A stretch of DNA of 64,000 nucleotides from Desulfosporosinus sp. FKB (lineage in GTDB: Bacteria > Bacillota > Desulfitobacteriia > Desulfitobacteriales > Desulfitobacteriaceae): contig NZ_NADJ01000038.1 in assembly GCF_002196705.1 (NCBI RefSeq), positions 1-64,000 on the forward strand, in the 5' to 3' direction. The position numbers were made by a program, and so were the translations under genes. Below the pieces are notes generated by a model. It did not search any database and was not told where the DNA came from. It worked only from the letters and a program-made list of their open reading frames with translations. Positions 9,521-18,046 of the stretch are shown one piece after another. Each line of letters opens with the position of its first letter. The stretch's first letter is position 1.

Positions 9521-9651
9521 TGCCCAACCCCTCCTTTTACTAATTAAATACCTAAAACCCGACATATCATCAGGAAACCCAGTTTTAGTCTTGAATCTTA
9601 ATTGTTATTGGTAATGTCCCCTCCTCAACTTTGAATTTATACAATTCGAAT

Positions 9652-9682
9652 AATGTTCTACATCTAGAATATAATGAACATT
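9652..9682. promoter_or_regulatory. inverted repeat in divergent allantoin promoter region
   Basis: AATGTTC at 9652-9658 and GAACATT at 9676-9682 form a 7-bp inverted repeat with a 17-bp gap. It sits in the AT-rich spacer between the permease/allantoinase operon and the divergent allantoate amidohydrolase gene. It could bind PucR or the GntR-type regulator. The assignment is a guess based on position. Confidence 0.35.
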
Positions 9683-9812
9683 TACATTTTTCATTATCAC
9701 AATGTGCTAATCAAAAGATGATTTTATTATCTATAATTACTAAAGACAAAAGTCTAAAAATATTAAAAAATAAAACTAGACTTAATATACGCCAATCTAA
9801 GGAGTGACAAAC

Positions 9813-11045
9813 GTGATTAATAAAGAACGTCTGATTCATCGTTTAATGGAATTAGGGAAGATAGGAAGGAATCAATCTGGAGGTATAACTCGTCACGCCT
9901 TTACTCAAGAAGATAGATCGGCAAAAGATCTTGTTACTGTTTACATGCGGGAAGCCGGTTTACAAGTAAGAGAAGATGCCGTAGGCAATTTGATTGGCCG
10001 CCGGGAGGGATGTGACCCTAACGCGGCAGTGGTTCTCACAGGGTCCCATATAGACTCTGTTTGTGACGGAGGAATCTATGACGGTGCGCTAGGTCTTCTC
10101 GGAGCAATCGAAGTCTTGCAGACACTAAATGAACAACACATTGAGACGAAGCATCCCATTGAGGTCTATGCTTTTAACGACGAAGAAGGTTCACGTTTTA
10201 GTTTTAGTATGTTTGGGAGCCGAGGAGTTATCGGCAATCTAAGCCATAAAGATCTTGAAATGAAAGATAAAAATGGCATTTCCGTCGCTGAGGCAATGCA
10301 GGCACAAGGATACAATCCCGACAAGATCGGCGAGGCTAACCGCTCCCAAGAGTCCATCAAAGCCTTTATTGAACTCCACATTGAACAAGGAAAAGTTTTG
10401 GAATCGAAGGACCTCTCGATTGGGATCGTCAGCGGCATCGTCAACGAACTTTGGCTAAAATGTACTGTCCAGGGTGAAGCAGGCCATGCCGGAGCTACGC
10501 CCATGACCTTGCGTCATGATGCCTTAGTTGCTGCTGCAGAAATGGTCCAAGTGGTTGAGCGAGAAGCGAAGTCAACAGGAACTACGGTGGCTACCGTAGG
10601 TCGGCTCAATGTACAGCCGGGAGGTATCAATATCATTCCCGGAACCGTCGATTTCACCTTAGATCTAAGGGATACCTCCCAGGAGGTCAGCGATAAGGTG
10701 GAAATGCAGATTTTTAACGAATTCGCTAGAATCTGCAAGGACAGAGGAGTTAGTCTCAAAACTGATATTCTGCAAAGAATTCCGCCTGCGCCTTGCGCAG
10801 AAGCGTTCCAAATTGCGGCTCGAAAAGCATGTGAGGCTTCAGGACTCCCATATTTTTCTCTGCCTAGCGGTGCAGGGCATGACGCTATGCAGATGGTTAA
10901 CATCTGCCCCATTGGCATGATTTTTGTACGTTCCAAAGATGGGATAAGTCACAACCCGGCAGAATGGAGCAGCCCCGATGATTGTGCCAACGGGGTCAAA
11001 GTACTGTATTATACCCTATTAGAATTAGCTGTTAAAGTTAGCTAA
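9813..11045 (+). CDS. allC: allantoate amidohydrolase / carbamoylase (M20 family)
   Basis: A 410-residue binuclear-metal amidase of the hydantoinase/carbamoylase branch of M20 peptidases. Motifs: GSHIDSVCDGGIYDGALG near 80 (metal His and Asp), NDEEGSRF near 125, LHIEQG near 190, GEAGHAGATPM near 225 and SGAGHDAM near 350. In this setting it should convert allantoate to ureidoglycine with release of ammonia and CO2. N-carbamoyl amino acid hydrolase is the sequence-level alternative. The start is set at GTG 9813, with AAGGAG eight bases upstream; the GTG at 9804 overlaps that site. It is divergent from the allantoinase operon. Confidence 0.85.
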   Translation: MINKERLIHRLMELGKIGRNQSGGITRHAFTQEDRSAKDLVTVYMREAGLQVREDAVGNLIGRREGCDPNAAVVLTGSHIDSVCDGGIYDGALGLLGAIEVLQTLNEQHIETKHPIEVYAFNDEEGSRFSFSMFGSRGVIGNLSHKDLEMKDKNGISVAEAMQAQGYNPDKIGEANRSQESIKAFIELHIEQGKVLESKDLSIGIVSGIVNELWLKCTVQGEAGHAGATPMTLRHDALVAAAEMVQVVEREAKSTGTTVATVGRLNVQPGGINIIPGTVDFTLDLRDTSQEVSDKVEMQIFNEFARICKDRGVSLKTDILQRIPPAPCAEAFQIAARKACEASGLPYFSLPSGAGHDAMQMVNICPIGMIFVRSKDGISHNPAEWSSPDDCANGVKVLYYTLLELAVKVS

Positions 11046-11050
11046 ACATA

Positions 11051-11119
11051 TTTATCCAATCGTAAGACTCCCACTTCTACAAGTGGGGGTCTTTCCATAC
11101 CTTACTTCAAGTTCACTTT
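11051..11119 (-). repeat. structured interspersed element, copy B (deleted internally)
   Basis: A short minus-strand copy. Read on the minus strand it starts AAAGTGAACTT, jumps to GAAGTAAGGTATGG and ends with the right hairpin and GTCTTACGATTGGATAAA. The left hairpin and central stem are gone. It follows the allantoate amidohydrolase stop directly. Confidence 0.7.
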
Positions 11120-11254
11120 TATGTAACCTCTTTTGGGGAGTAGTCAGACCTTATATTTGACCACTCCCTTTAAAGTTTCATAGAGTATCTTTTGTTATCT
11201 TCAATTCTTTAACTAGTTTGTTGGGAAGCAACTGCAATGAGTTATAAAGTATAA

Positions 11255-11310
11255 CAAAAAATGCCCCCATTTACGCAAAAGATATATAACCTTCTACATT
11301 ATGGGAGCAT
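11255..11310 (-). terminator. terminator of the allE unit
   Basis: On the minus strand GCTCCCAT (11303-11310) pairs with ATGGGGGC (11262-11269), followed by ATTTTTTG. It has a long loop. It lies downstream of the ureidoglycine aminohydrolase gene. Confidence 0.5.
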
Positions 11311-11337
11311 ATTGAAAAATAGTTGCTATATTATCAA

Positions 11338-12102
11338 TTAAAGTTCAACATCTCTGTTGCAATCCTTGGAATAGATGTAAGTAAAGTTCGTCCTGCCGAC
11401 ACCATAGGCTGCTTGAGCGACATAAGGACCGAACCACATGAAATCATCCTTTTTGATCATCGACCAGTTGTCATCTAGGAGATAACAGCCTTCACCTTCT
11501 AAAATATAGGCCCCATGCTCCTGGACATGAGTCTCTACAAAAGGATGGCATCCTCCCGGCGCGAAAGAGAGAATATGCATGTTCATATCGAAATTGATAT
11601 CAACTGGAAGCAGATCTTTAACGAAAACGTTTTCCATCTCATCATAAATTCTATAATCGATATCATTAACGTTTCCATAATAAACATAAGGATTCATGCC
11701 TTCACAAGGAATATAGACTTGTTTATACAGAAGAACCTTCATCGGCTTTTCGCTGGTGTTCTTAAATTCCAGACCTACACCTGCTGGGGCATAAATATAG
11801 GCACCATCGACCGTCTTATAGTCTTTACCGTCAACAGTATAGTTTCCTTCCCCTTCAATACAATAGATAAATGTTTCGACATTGGCCTGCTTACCAAATA
11901 CCTTGGTTGTTCCACCATTCTTTTCAGCAGTAATCACATATTGGACAAAACTAGCCCCCATTTTCGGTGAAGCAACAATACTGATTCGACAGCCTTCAAT
12001 TCCTGGGACAACATTATTTACGAGTCCGTCGGGAGGAATTACGGCATACTTACCGTGTTTAACAACTGCTCTTGTCGTTAGAATATCCTTTGGGTAACCC
12101 AT
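11338..12102 (-). CDS. allE: (S)-ureidoglycine aminohydrolase (bicupin)
   Basis: A 254-residue double-cupin protein matching the AllE/YlbA family in length and layout. The N-terminal cupin contains NVETFIYCIEGEGNYTVDG near 75-95. The C-terminal cupin contains CHPFVETHVQEHGAYILEGEG near residue 190, where the E-H-Q-x-H-E pattern supplies the metal ligands; both are given only as markers. The enzyme deaminates (S)-ureidoglycine, the product of allantoate amidohydrolase, to ureidoglycolate. It is the third step of the pathway encoded here. It lies 27 bases downstream of a small cupin gene on the same strand. Confidence 0.85.
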   Translation of the reverse strand: MGYPKDILTTRAVVKHGKYAVIPPDGLVNNVVPGIEGCRISIVASPKMGASFVQYVITAEKNGGTTKVFGKQANVETFIYCIEGEGNYTVDGKDYKTVDGAYIYAPAGVGLEFKNTSEKPMKVLLYKQVYIPCEGMNPYVYYGNVNDIDYRIYDEMENVFVKDLLPVDINFDMNMHILSFAPGGCHPFVETHVQEHGAYILEGEGCYLLDDNWSMIKKDDFMWFGPYVAQAAYGVGRTNFTYIYSKDCNRDVEL

Positions 12103-12129
12103 GAACTATCCATCCTTTCATTATATCCT

Positions 12130-12492
12130 CTATTGTTCTTTTTGTTTGGTATACAAAATCACGGCAATATACTCTAAATCACAATCTCCAATATTCTCAA
12201 TGGAATGATAATCACCGTCGTTGCAATGCGTCATATCACCAGGACCGAGAATTTGTTCATCTCCGTTATCATTGACTAGAGCTTTGCCTTTGAGAATGTA
12301 ATATGTTTCAAAATCTCCGACATGTTGATGTTTGCCGATTGACCCTCCTACAGGGATAATACTTACTCCAAAGAGCCTGCCTGTTCCATGGTTATCCTTA
12401 TTCTCAAGGATATTGATGATTTTTACAGTGCCTTTTCCACCTTTTAGGTTTGGGCTGTATTCGACGCTTAAGTCTTCCGCCTTCTTGATCAT
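12130..12492 (-). CDS. small single-domain cupin protein
   Basis: A 120-residue single cupin. The metal-type motif GGSIGKHQHVGDFETYYILKG lies near residues 47-67 (G-x5-H-x-H-x5-E order), and the second motif with DMTHCNDGDYH near residue 85 gives a further His. The start is the ATG at 12492 with GGAGG seven bases upstream; a longer frame to 12552 has no such site. It is probably co-transcribed with the ureidoglycine aminohydrolase gene. A role in ureide metabolism is inferred from context only; the reaction is unknown. Confidence 0.75.
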   Translation of the reverse strand: MIKKAEDLSVEYSPNLKGGKGTVKIINILENKDNHGTGRLFGVSIIPVGGSIGKHQHVGDFETYYILKGKALVNDNGDEQILGPGDMTHCNDGDYHSIENIGDCDLEYIAVILYTKQKEQ

Positions 12493-12597
12493 AAATTGTC
12501 CTCCGTCTTTGGAAGGTGGTCTTGTGGTCGACCACTTTATTTGCAATTTCATTCTAACTCATGTATTGTTATAATGCAATCTTTAATTTCGAGTTAA

Positions 12598-12654
12598 CCT
12601 CGGTATGGGAACTACTCCCTCTGTAGAAGTAGGAGTTTTACGATTGGATAAAAC
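12598..12654 (+). repeat. structured interspersed element, copy C (right end only)
   Basis: Only the right end is left: CGGTATGGGAACTACTCCC, a weakened hairpin, then GTTTTACGATTGGATAAA. It lies between the divergent small-cupin and GntR-type regulator genes. Degeneration of the hairpin suggests an old copy. Confidence 0.6.
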
Positions 12655-12724
12655 GTTTGCTATAATTACTATTGTCAGTTAATGACTAGCTGCTATAGGA
12701 CACCAGAAAGGCTTGATAAGACAA

Positions 12725-13735
12725 ATGGATAATCTTACCCCAATACATATTCCCGAAAATATGCTTTTGTTAAGAAGACGACTCATGCTGTCGCAAAGCG
12801 ACTTTATTCATTACTATTTAATGAACGAAAACGATCAGCCTCACCTTAGTATTTCCAAACTGTCGACACTTGAAAAAAAATCAGGTAAGGACAGCGAATA
12901 TTATGCCTCGCTGCTTGCTCAAGCTTTCGCTGTAGATTCTAAACTCTTTCAGCTTCCCCCCGATGATTTTGCCAAGAATATTGATGTGTTTCTTGCCAAC
13001 CAGCGATCGGTCAATGGAAAAACATTAACCAACCTCACTCCAATTGAAAAAAAATCGAGCCAAGTTGAAACTCTGGCAAATGCCCTCAGTAATTTTCTTG
13101 AAGATCAAATCTTAGCAAACAAAATGAAGCCAGGCGATAAGCTTCCCTCAGACCGCAATCTTGCTGCCCTATTTAATGTTGGGCGAACTTCCATTCGAGA
13201 AGCCTTAAAAGTTCTAAGCGTACTTGGGCTTATCAATATTCTCCCTGGACAAGGTACTTTTATTGCCTCTGATAGCTCAGAATTTTTTTTGACCCCGCTG
13301 TCTTGGACATTCTTCCTGGGAGATAAGAATTTAGAGCATGTAATATCAGTCCGTAATGTCCTAGAGCTTGAATCGGCACGTCTAGCTGCTATTAATGCAA
13401 CTTTGGAAGATTTGAATAATCTTAAACTAATTTTCGAAGAATCCAAAAGAGCATATATTGAACGCGATTTTCAACACTTTCTTGATTTAGATCTTGATTT
13501 TCACCTCTCAATTGCCCAATGTTCTCACAATCCAATATTAAGTAATTTACTCCAAACTTCACGCAAACTCATTAAACATATCAGCCAAAGCGGTATGTTG
13601 AGTATAGATAATCTAAATGCCGTCTTTAAAGAACATAGTCTTATTTATGAGAACATCTCCCAGCATCATGATGACGAAGCCGTTTTAGCCATGAAAAATC
13701 ATCTCGAAAACGCCAGAATAAGATATAGCCTTTAG
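12725..13735 (+). CDS. GntR/FadR-type regulator with extra N-terminal XRE-like domain
   Basis: A regulator of ~336 residues with an unusual layout. Residues ~10-75 look like an XRE-type helix-turn-helix (LRRRLMLSQSDF, then a STLEKKSG segment). Residues ~110-185 are a GntR winged helix (DKLPSDRNLAALFNVGRTSIREAL, shown as marker). The rest is an FCD effector domain with LDLDFHLSIAQCSHNP carrying the metal-binding Asp/His. The start could be ATG 12725 or TTG 12713; neither has an ideal ribosome site. It is divergent from the ureidoglycine genes and probably controls part of the allantoin cluster. Confidence 0.78.
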   Translation: MDNLTPIHIPENMLLLRRRLMLSQSDFIHYYLMNENDQPHLSISKLSTLEKKSGKDSEYYASLLAQAFAVDSKLFQLPPDDFAKNIDVFLANQRSVNGKTLTNLTPIEKKSSQVETLANALSNFLEDQILANKMKPGDKLPSDRNLAALFNVGRTSIREALKVLSVLGLINILPGQGTFIASDSSEFFLTPLSWTFFLGDKNLEHVISVRNVLELESARLAAINATLEDLNNLKLIFEESKRAYIERDFQHFLDLDLDFHLSIAQCSHNPILSNLLQTSRKLIKHISQSGMLSIDNLNAVFKEHSLIYENISQHHDDEAVLAMKNHLENARIRYSL

Positions 13736-13748
13736 TGAACATCACGCG

Positions 13749-13784
13749 CATAAAAACCTCCAGGAGCCAATGGAGGTTTTTATA
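13749..13784 (+). terminator. terminator after the GntR-type regulator
   Basis: AAAAACCTCCA pairs with TGGAGGTTTTT around a short loop (GGAGCCAA). It is a strong bidirectional terminator at the end of the regulator gene. Confidence 0.8.
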
Positions 13785-13807
13785 TCGTAATACGAACTTT
13801 TAGCTAT

Positions 13808-13858
13808 GAATCCTCCTTCCACCTACGCTTTCGCTTAGAGGTGGAGGAGTTCTTGTGA
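13808..13858. repeat. hairpin element, separate type
   Basis: CCTCCTTCCACCT pairs with AGAGGTGGAGGAG (13812-13850) around ACGCTTTCGCTT, followed by TTCTTGTGAGC. It resembles the palindromic end of an IS200/IS605-type element but differs from the A-J family. Confidence 0.4.
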
Positions 13859-13873
13859 GCTATGTTAAAAGCT

Positions 13874-14845
13874 TTACTTTGAAGCTAACATATCACTTTT
13901 TTTCTTATCTTTCTCAAATTCGTAATAATCCTTACTAATAATATCCTCAAGTAGATTATGATCATGAAGCAGATCGATTAAAGCACGCTCTCTTTTAGTC
14001 TGAGTAATTTGGGCATTGGTCAAAATACTGAACGGTCTATAAATAGGGCCATTTTCGAATTTTAAGGCCTTGAAATGCTTTTGATCATCGTTGCTGCTGA
14101 CGGTTAGCTTAGACATAACTGCAATTCCCAGCCCCGCTACAATGACTTCTTTAATCGCTTGTGTGCTTCCTAATTCCATAGTTACATTCAATTGATCGGG
14201 ATCAAGACCTTTTTCTTTAAGAGCTATTTCCATGACCTTGCGAGTCCCGGAACCTTCTTCTCTTGTCACAAGACGCTCAGATAATAGTTCTTCCAAGGAT
14301 ATCGTATTTCTTAATCCCCAGGGATGGAAAGCCGGTATCACAACAACTAATTCATCTTCCCAAAAATTCTCAACATTTAGGTCCTTATACTGAACAATAG
14401 GACCTTCAATGAGTCCAATATGCAGTTTTTTCTCCAAGATATCTTGTGAAATAGTATCCGTATTGGCAATCTTAACTTTGAACTCAACATCAGGATGATG
14501 TTGGGACATAAATGCTAAAATTTTAGGTAGAATATATTCCCCAATGGTTAAGGTAGCACCGAGATAAAGCAATTTGCGCTGATCTTTAGCAAGAGCATGT
14601 ATCTCTTCTCTGGCATGAGAAAGAATGTCCAAAACTCTTACAACATGTGTATAAAAGATTTCACCTTCTTTTGTCAGCGTCACCCCTTTATTTGTGCGGT
14701 CAAAAAAACGTGCTCCATATTCATTTTCCAGATTCTGAATCTGCAAAGTGATACTGGGTTGACTCATATGAAGACGCTTGGCCGATAAGGTAATATTATT
14801 TGTTTCCGCTACTTCTTTAAACATCTGAAATACTTGTTCGATGAT
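13874..14845 (-). CDS. LysR family regulator with a displaced or non-standard start
   Basis: A LysR-type regulator of ~323 residues. The helix-turn-helix (LSAKRLHMSQPSITLQIQNLE, residues ~20-40, marker only) and the periplasmic-binding-like effector domain (from ~90; ILPKILAFMSQHHPDVEF) are clear. The family normally starts near IIEQVFQMFKEVAE. At that place the codon is ATC (14843-14845), seven bases after a good AGGAG (14853-14857). The next in-frame ATG is 14824. A longer frame starts at 14980 but its first ~40 residues come from repeat copy E. The regulon is unknown; it lies between the allantoin island and tatA. Confidence 0.75.
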   Translation of the reverse strand: MIEQVFQMFKEVAETNNITLSAKRLHMSQPSITLQIQNLENEYGARFFDRTNKGVTLTKEGEIFYTHVVRVLDILSHAREEIHALAKDQRKLLYLGATLTIGEYILPKILAFMSQHHPDVEFKVKIANTDTISQDILEKKLHIGLIEGPIVQYKDLNVENFWEDELVVVIPAFHPWGLRNTISLEELLSERLVTREEGSGTRKVMEIALKEKGLDPDQLNVTMELGSTQAIKEVIVAGLGIAVMSKLTVSSNDDQKHFKALKFENGPIYRPFSILTNAQITQTKRERALIDLLHDHNLLEDIISKDYYEFEKDKKKSDMLASK

Positions 14846-14871
14846 GAGGCATCTCCTTTCCAGTATGTTTA

Positions 14872-15026
14872 GGTGAACTCGAACATCTAAAGCTGAACAT
14901 GAAGCTTCGGTGACGAAAGCGTCTAGCCCATAACAAATTCTATCGCGCTGAAGGGATAGACTCTTCCCCCACTGAAGCAAGGTATGGAAATCATTCCACT
15001 TGAAGTGGGAGTCTTACGATTGGAAA
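14872..15026 (+). repeat. structured interspersed element, copy E
   Basis: About 155 bp. It starts after GTGA with a degraded left arm (CGAACATCTAAAGCTGAAC). The central stem pairs GCTTCGGTG with CACTGAAGC. The right end has CCACTTgaAGTGG and GTCTTACGATTGGA. It lies only ~11 bases upstream of the LysR ribosome site, between the gene and any promoter further upstream, and creates a false N-terminal extension of that gene. Confidence 0.8.
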
Positions 15027-15109
15027 ACAGTCTCGATTATAAAATATCAATAGATTATATGTCACCGCGAATTAGACAGGAAACATGAAAATCTAATTGT
15101 TCATTAATT

Positions 15110-15313
15110 CTATTGTTTATTATTCTGGTTGTTCTGATCATCTTCTTTCTTTTCTGTAGTTTTTCCCTCTGAAGCTTTTTTAAATTCTGCAATTCCTTTA
15201 CCTAACGATTTACCAATATCCGGTAGTTTTCCAGGGCCAAAAATAACTAAAGCAATTACCAAAAGGATAGCCATTTCCGGAACATCAAAAAAACCGAATG
15301 ATACCAGCATCAT
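15110..15313 (-). CDS. tatA: twin-arginine translocase subunit TatA
   Basis: A 67-residue TatA/E protein: a short N-terminus, one membrane helix (residues ~10-27, AILLVIALVIFG), the hinge FGPGKLPDIGKSLGKGI, an amphipathic helix and a charged, Asn/Gln-rich tail. It forms the pore-like oligomer of the Tat export system. No tatC is next to it. AGGGAGG precedes the start. Length is typical. Confidence 0.92.
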   Translation of the reverse strand: MMLVSFGFFDVPEMAILLVIALVIFGPGKLPDIGKSLGKGIAEFKKASEGKTTEKKEDDQNNQNNKQ

Positions 15314-15427
15314 TTTATCCCTCCCTCGTAATCTGCAAAACTTTTGCTTGAAACGAATCAGCTTTGTTTCTATTCTTTAGAATTACCTGGATCTCAAAGA
15401 TGATTCAAATTTATTTATGGTATTTCA

Positions 15428-15456
15428 TCAAATAAGCTCTGTCCGAAGACAGAGCC
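15428..15456 (-). terminator. terminator of the penicillin-binding protein gene
   Basis: Minus strand GCTCTGTC-TTCG-GACAGAGC, an 8-bp stem with a stable tetraloop, followed by TTATTTGA. Confidence 0.75.
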
Positions 15457-15490
15457 TAAAAGTGACCGATTGCGAACAATAGATTCCGTT

Positions 15491-17782
15491 CTAATAAGGC
15501 GCTTCCTGCAATTGCTTCGGCAAAGGTGCGTTAGACGGCAAACGGTAAGGTGCTTCATTAGATGGCCAAGTAATGGCAGGATCCCTATCCGGAAGATATA
15601 AGAACACACGCGAGACTTTGTTGGGATCACTGGCCGGGACTATCACTCTCGTATTCTTGGGGTCAACATATTCTTGTACCCAAATAGTACTAACCTGAGT
15701 GGGAAAATTCCCCTGTGCGGCTATTTCCGTTTGAATGAACTGCGATGGTGTTAAAGTACTTGGTAAATATCCCGATTTTGTATCAATTTTACCGCTAACA
15801 ATTCCAGCGGGACGGGTAAACTGTGTCTGTACCGTCTTATCTTGGAGAGCGACGGTCATGACCTTATTCCAAATCTGAGCTGGATAGCTTCCGCCGTAAA
15901 CTTGACGCAAATAGTGCTGTCCATCGGGATCCGAATCATAACCCATCCACACTACTCCTGCGTAATATGGCGTATAACCGGCAAACCAAGCATCAGGATT
16001 ACCATTTTTATTACCATAACTTAGCGGCAGAGATGTGGTGCCTGTTTTTCCGGCCACCGCCCAATCCCCCATTTTTGCCGCATAGCCTGTTCCGCTCGTT
16101 ACGACGCTGCTCAGCATATCACTGATTAAATAAGCGGTGGTTTCTTTCATGACACGTTGTCGAGTTATATCCGGAGTAATAATAGTCTTTCCTGTTGAAT
16201 CAATCACTTTATCGATAGCATGACTGGTAACACGCTCTCCATTGTTGGCATAAACCCCATAAGCGGAGGCCATATCCAATGTCGAAACGTGACATGTTCC
16301 CAGTGCCAAACTTAATACCTTGTCCTGGTCTGTCAGAGGTAAGCCAAGATTATTTCTGGCAAATTGCCAACCAGTATCTATTCCAATTAAACTCAAGAGC
16401 TTGACAGCATAAACATTAACGGATTCTTGCAATGCATAGCGCATCGTAATCTGCCCTTTCCAGCCTGAAGTATAAGTGTCATCATCTACAGGACTGTAAG
16501 TCTGACCAGCACCTAAATCAAAGGTAACCGGCATATCATCCAAAACTGTCCCGGGATAAAAGCCCCCTTTCTCCAAGGCCGGGCCATAAACAGCTAAAGG
16601 TTTAATCGTAGATCCCGGCTGCCGCTTGGCCTGCCAAGCACGATCAAAATTCCCGAATTGATAATCCCGTCCGCCAACCATCGCCACAATATTACCTGTC
16701 GATGGTTCGATCATCGTCATAGCCCCCTGGACGAGAGTTTTATCATAACTTTTCGGAAAATTTGCCGGATCATTAAAAGCGTCTTCTGCTGCTGTTTGTA
16801 TTTTAGGATCAACTGTAGTATAAATCTTTAATCCTCCATTAAAGATTTGATCCTGAGTCAAATTGTATTGGTTTTCCAACTCATTGACAACATAATCTAC
16901 AAAAGACGGATACTTATAATTTGCTGTTGCATAAACGGCCTTTTGCGGTCCGCCGTATGTTTTAATCATCGTGTCTACATAGGTAAAAGGTTCATTAATG
17001 GATTGATTGTATTGTGCATTGTCTATTATTCCGGCATTGCGCATAACGCCAAGGACTATATTGCGTCTGGCCTTAGCAGCATCAGGATGAAAATAGGGAT
17101 CATAGCCGCTGGATGCTTGGGGCAATCCCGCCAAAAGGGCCACTTGAGCCGGATCAAGCTGACTGACGTCTTTGCCAAAATACGTTTTGGCAGCTGCCTC
17201 AATACCATAGGAAGATTCGCCGAGAGGAATTTTATTAAGATAAAATGTAAGGATTTCATCCTTGGTATAGTGGCGTTCAAGTTGTATGGCAATAAGAACT
17301 TCTTGAATTTTTCTCGTTAGCGTCTTCGCCGTTGGATCTTGGATGAAGGCATTGCGGGCTAGTTGCTGCGTAATTGTACTAGCCCCTTCTTTGGCGCTTC
17401 CTGAAATCAAATCCTGGTATAGTGAACCGACAATTCGAATCGGATCAATCCCGATTTCCTGATAAAAACGTTTGTCTTCGACAGCTACAAAGGTCTTTTT
17501 CACGATATCCGGGATTTGGGATGAACTTAAGCTGAGCCTATTCACAGTACTATGTAACTGGGCAATCTCATTTCCATCCTTATCATAAATAATTGAAGAC
17601 TGCTTCATGTTGTCCAAAACGGAAGGATCCCATTGCGGAAGCTGTGCGGCTGCCTTCCAGACAATAATTCCGCCAATAGCAACAGCTAGAATAAGCATAG
17701 TCAAAAGTGAATAAAGGAACACTCGAAGCTTACTGCTTTTTCTTCGTCGTGGTCCGCTATCCTTGCGCGACGTTTTAGCCAT
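15491..17782 (-). CDS. class A penicillin-binding protein (PBP1A type)
   Basis: A 763-residue bifunctional peptidoglycan synthase. There is a basic cytoplasmic N-terminus, one membrane anchor near residues 23-45, a GT51 transglycosylase domain (VAVEDKRFYQEIGID near 102 with the catalytic Glu, and STITQQLARNAF near 140) and a transpeptidase domain with GSTIKP (active Ser near 395), SVN near 460 and KTGTT near 565. The C-terminal tail is Pro-rich. It polymerises and cross-links the cell wall outside the membrane. It is transcribed alone, ahead of tatA on the same strand, with its own terminator. Confidence 0.93.
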   Translation of the reverse strand: MAKTSRKDSGPRRRKSSKLRVFLYSLLTMLILAVAIGGIIVWKAAAQLPQWDPSVLDNMKQSSIIYDKDGNEIAQLHSTVNRLSLSSSQIPDIVKKTFVAVEDKRFYQEIGIDPIRIVGSLYQDLISGSAKEGASTITQQLARNAFIQDPTAKTLTRKIQEVLIAIQLERHYTKDEILTFYLNKIPLGESSYGIEAAAKTYFGKDVSQLDPAQVALLAGLPQASSGYDPYFHPDAAKARRNIVLGVMRNAGIIDNAQYNQSINEPFTYVDTMIKTYGGPQKAVYATANYKYPSFVDYVVNELENQYNLTQDQIFNGGLKIYTTVDPKIQTAAEDAFNDPANFPKSYDKTLVQGAMTMIEPSTGNIVAMVGGRDYQFGNFDRAWQAKRQPGSTIKPLAVYGPALEKGGFYPGTVLDDMPVTFDLGAGQTYSPVDDDTYTSGWKGQITMRYALQESVNVYAVKLLSLIGIDTGWQFARNNLGLPLTDQDKVLSLALGTCHVSTLDMASAYGVYANNGERVTSHAIDKVIDSTGKTIITPDITRQRVMKETTAYLISDMLSSVVTSGTGYAAKMGDWAVAGKTGTTSLPLSYGNKNGNPDAWFAGYTPYYAGVVWMGYDSDPDGQHYLRQVYGGSYPAQIWNKVMTVALQDKTVQTQFTRPAGIVSGKIDTKSGYLPSTLTPSQFIQTEIAAQGNFPTQVSTIWVQEYVDPKNTRVIVPASDPNKVSRVFLYLPDRDPAITWPSNEAPYRLPSNAPLPKQLQEAPY

Positions 17783-17914
17783 ATTAAATAACCCCCAACA
17801 ATTAAATACTAAATAAAGTATAACATACTAAATATCGATAATTAGAATGGTAATAATTGCTTAATCGTCACTTTGGTACATTTTTCATATTCACGGACAT
17901 CTACTTCTTTCACT

Positions 17915-17944
17915 TTGATCTAGCCCTCATGCTAGAGGTATAAT
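17915..17944 (+). promoter_or_regulatory. sigma-A type promoter for a candidate small RNA
   Basis: TTGATC at 17915-17920 and TATAAT at 17939-17944, 18 bp apart. A terminator-like hairpin follows within 100 bases and no normal-size reading frame lies between. Confidence 0.5.
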
Positions 17945-17950
17945 TATATA

Positions 17951-18046
17951 AAAATAATTCTCTAAGAAAGGAAGAGAACAATAAATGGCTCATTAAATAG
18001 ACAGTGAAAACCTGGCATTTGCCTGCCACGTCAACTGTCTATTTTT
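17951..18046 (+). ncRNA. candidate small RNA (~95 nt)
   Basis: From the predicted start after the promoter to a hairpin with U-tail: AAATAGACAGT (17995-18005) pairs with ACTGTCTATTTTT (18034-18046), with an inner TGGCA/TGCCA helix. Within it is a good ribosome site (AAGGAAGAG) followed by ATGGCTCATTAA, a three-codon frame. It could be a small RNA, or a leader remnant. No family was recognised. Confidence 0.35.

Noticed and set aside
11515-11970. 151-codon frame antisense to the ureidoglycine aminohydrolase gene
   Set aside because: The bicupin on the other strand is conserved; this frame has no motif or ribosome site.
14846-14980. N-terminal extension of the LysR protein
   Set aside because: The codons lie in interspersed element copy E and show no LysR homology; no ribosome site at 14980.
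16847-17320. 157-codon frame antisense to the penicillin-binding protein gene
   Set aside because: Opposite strand of a well-conserved gene, with a composition typical of shadow frames.
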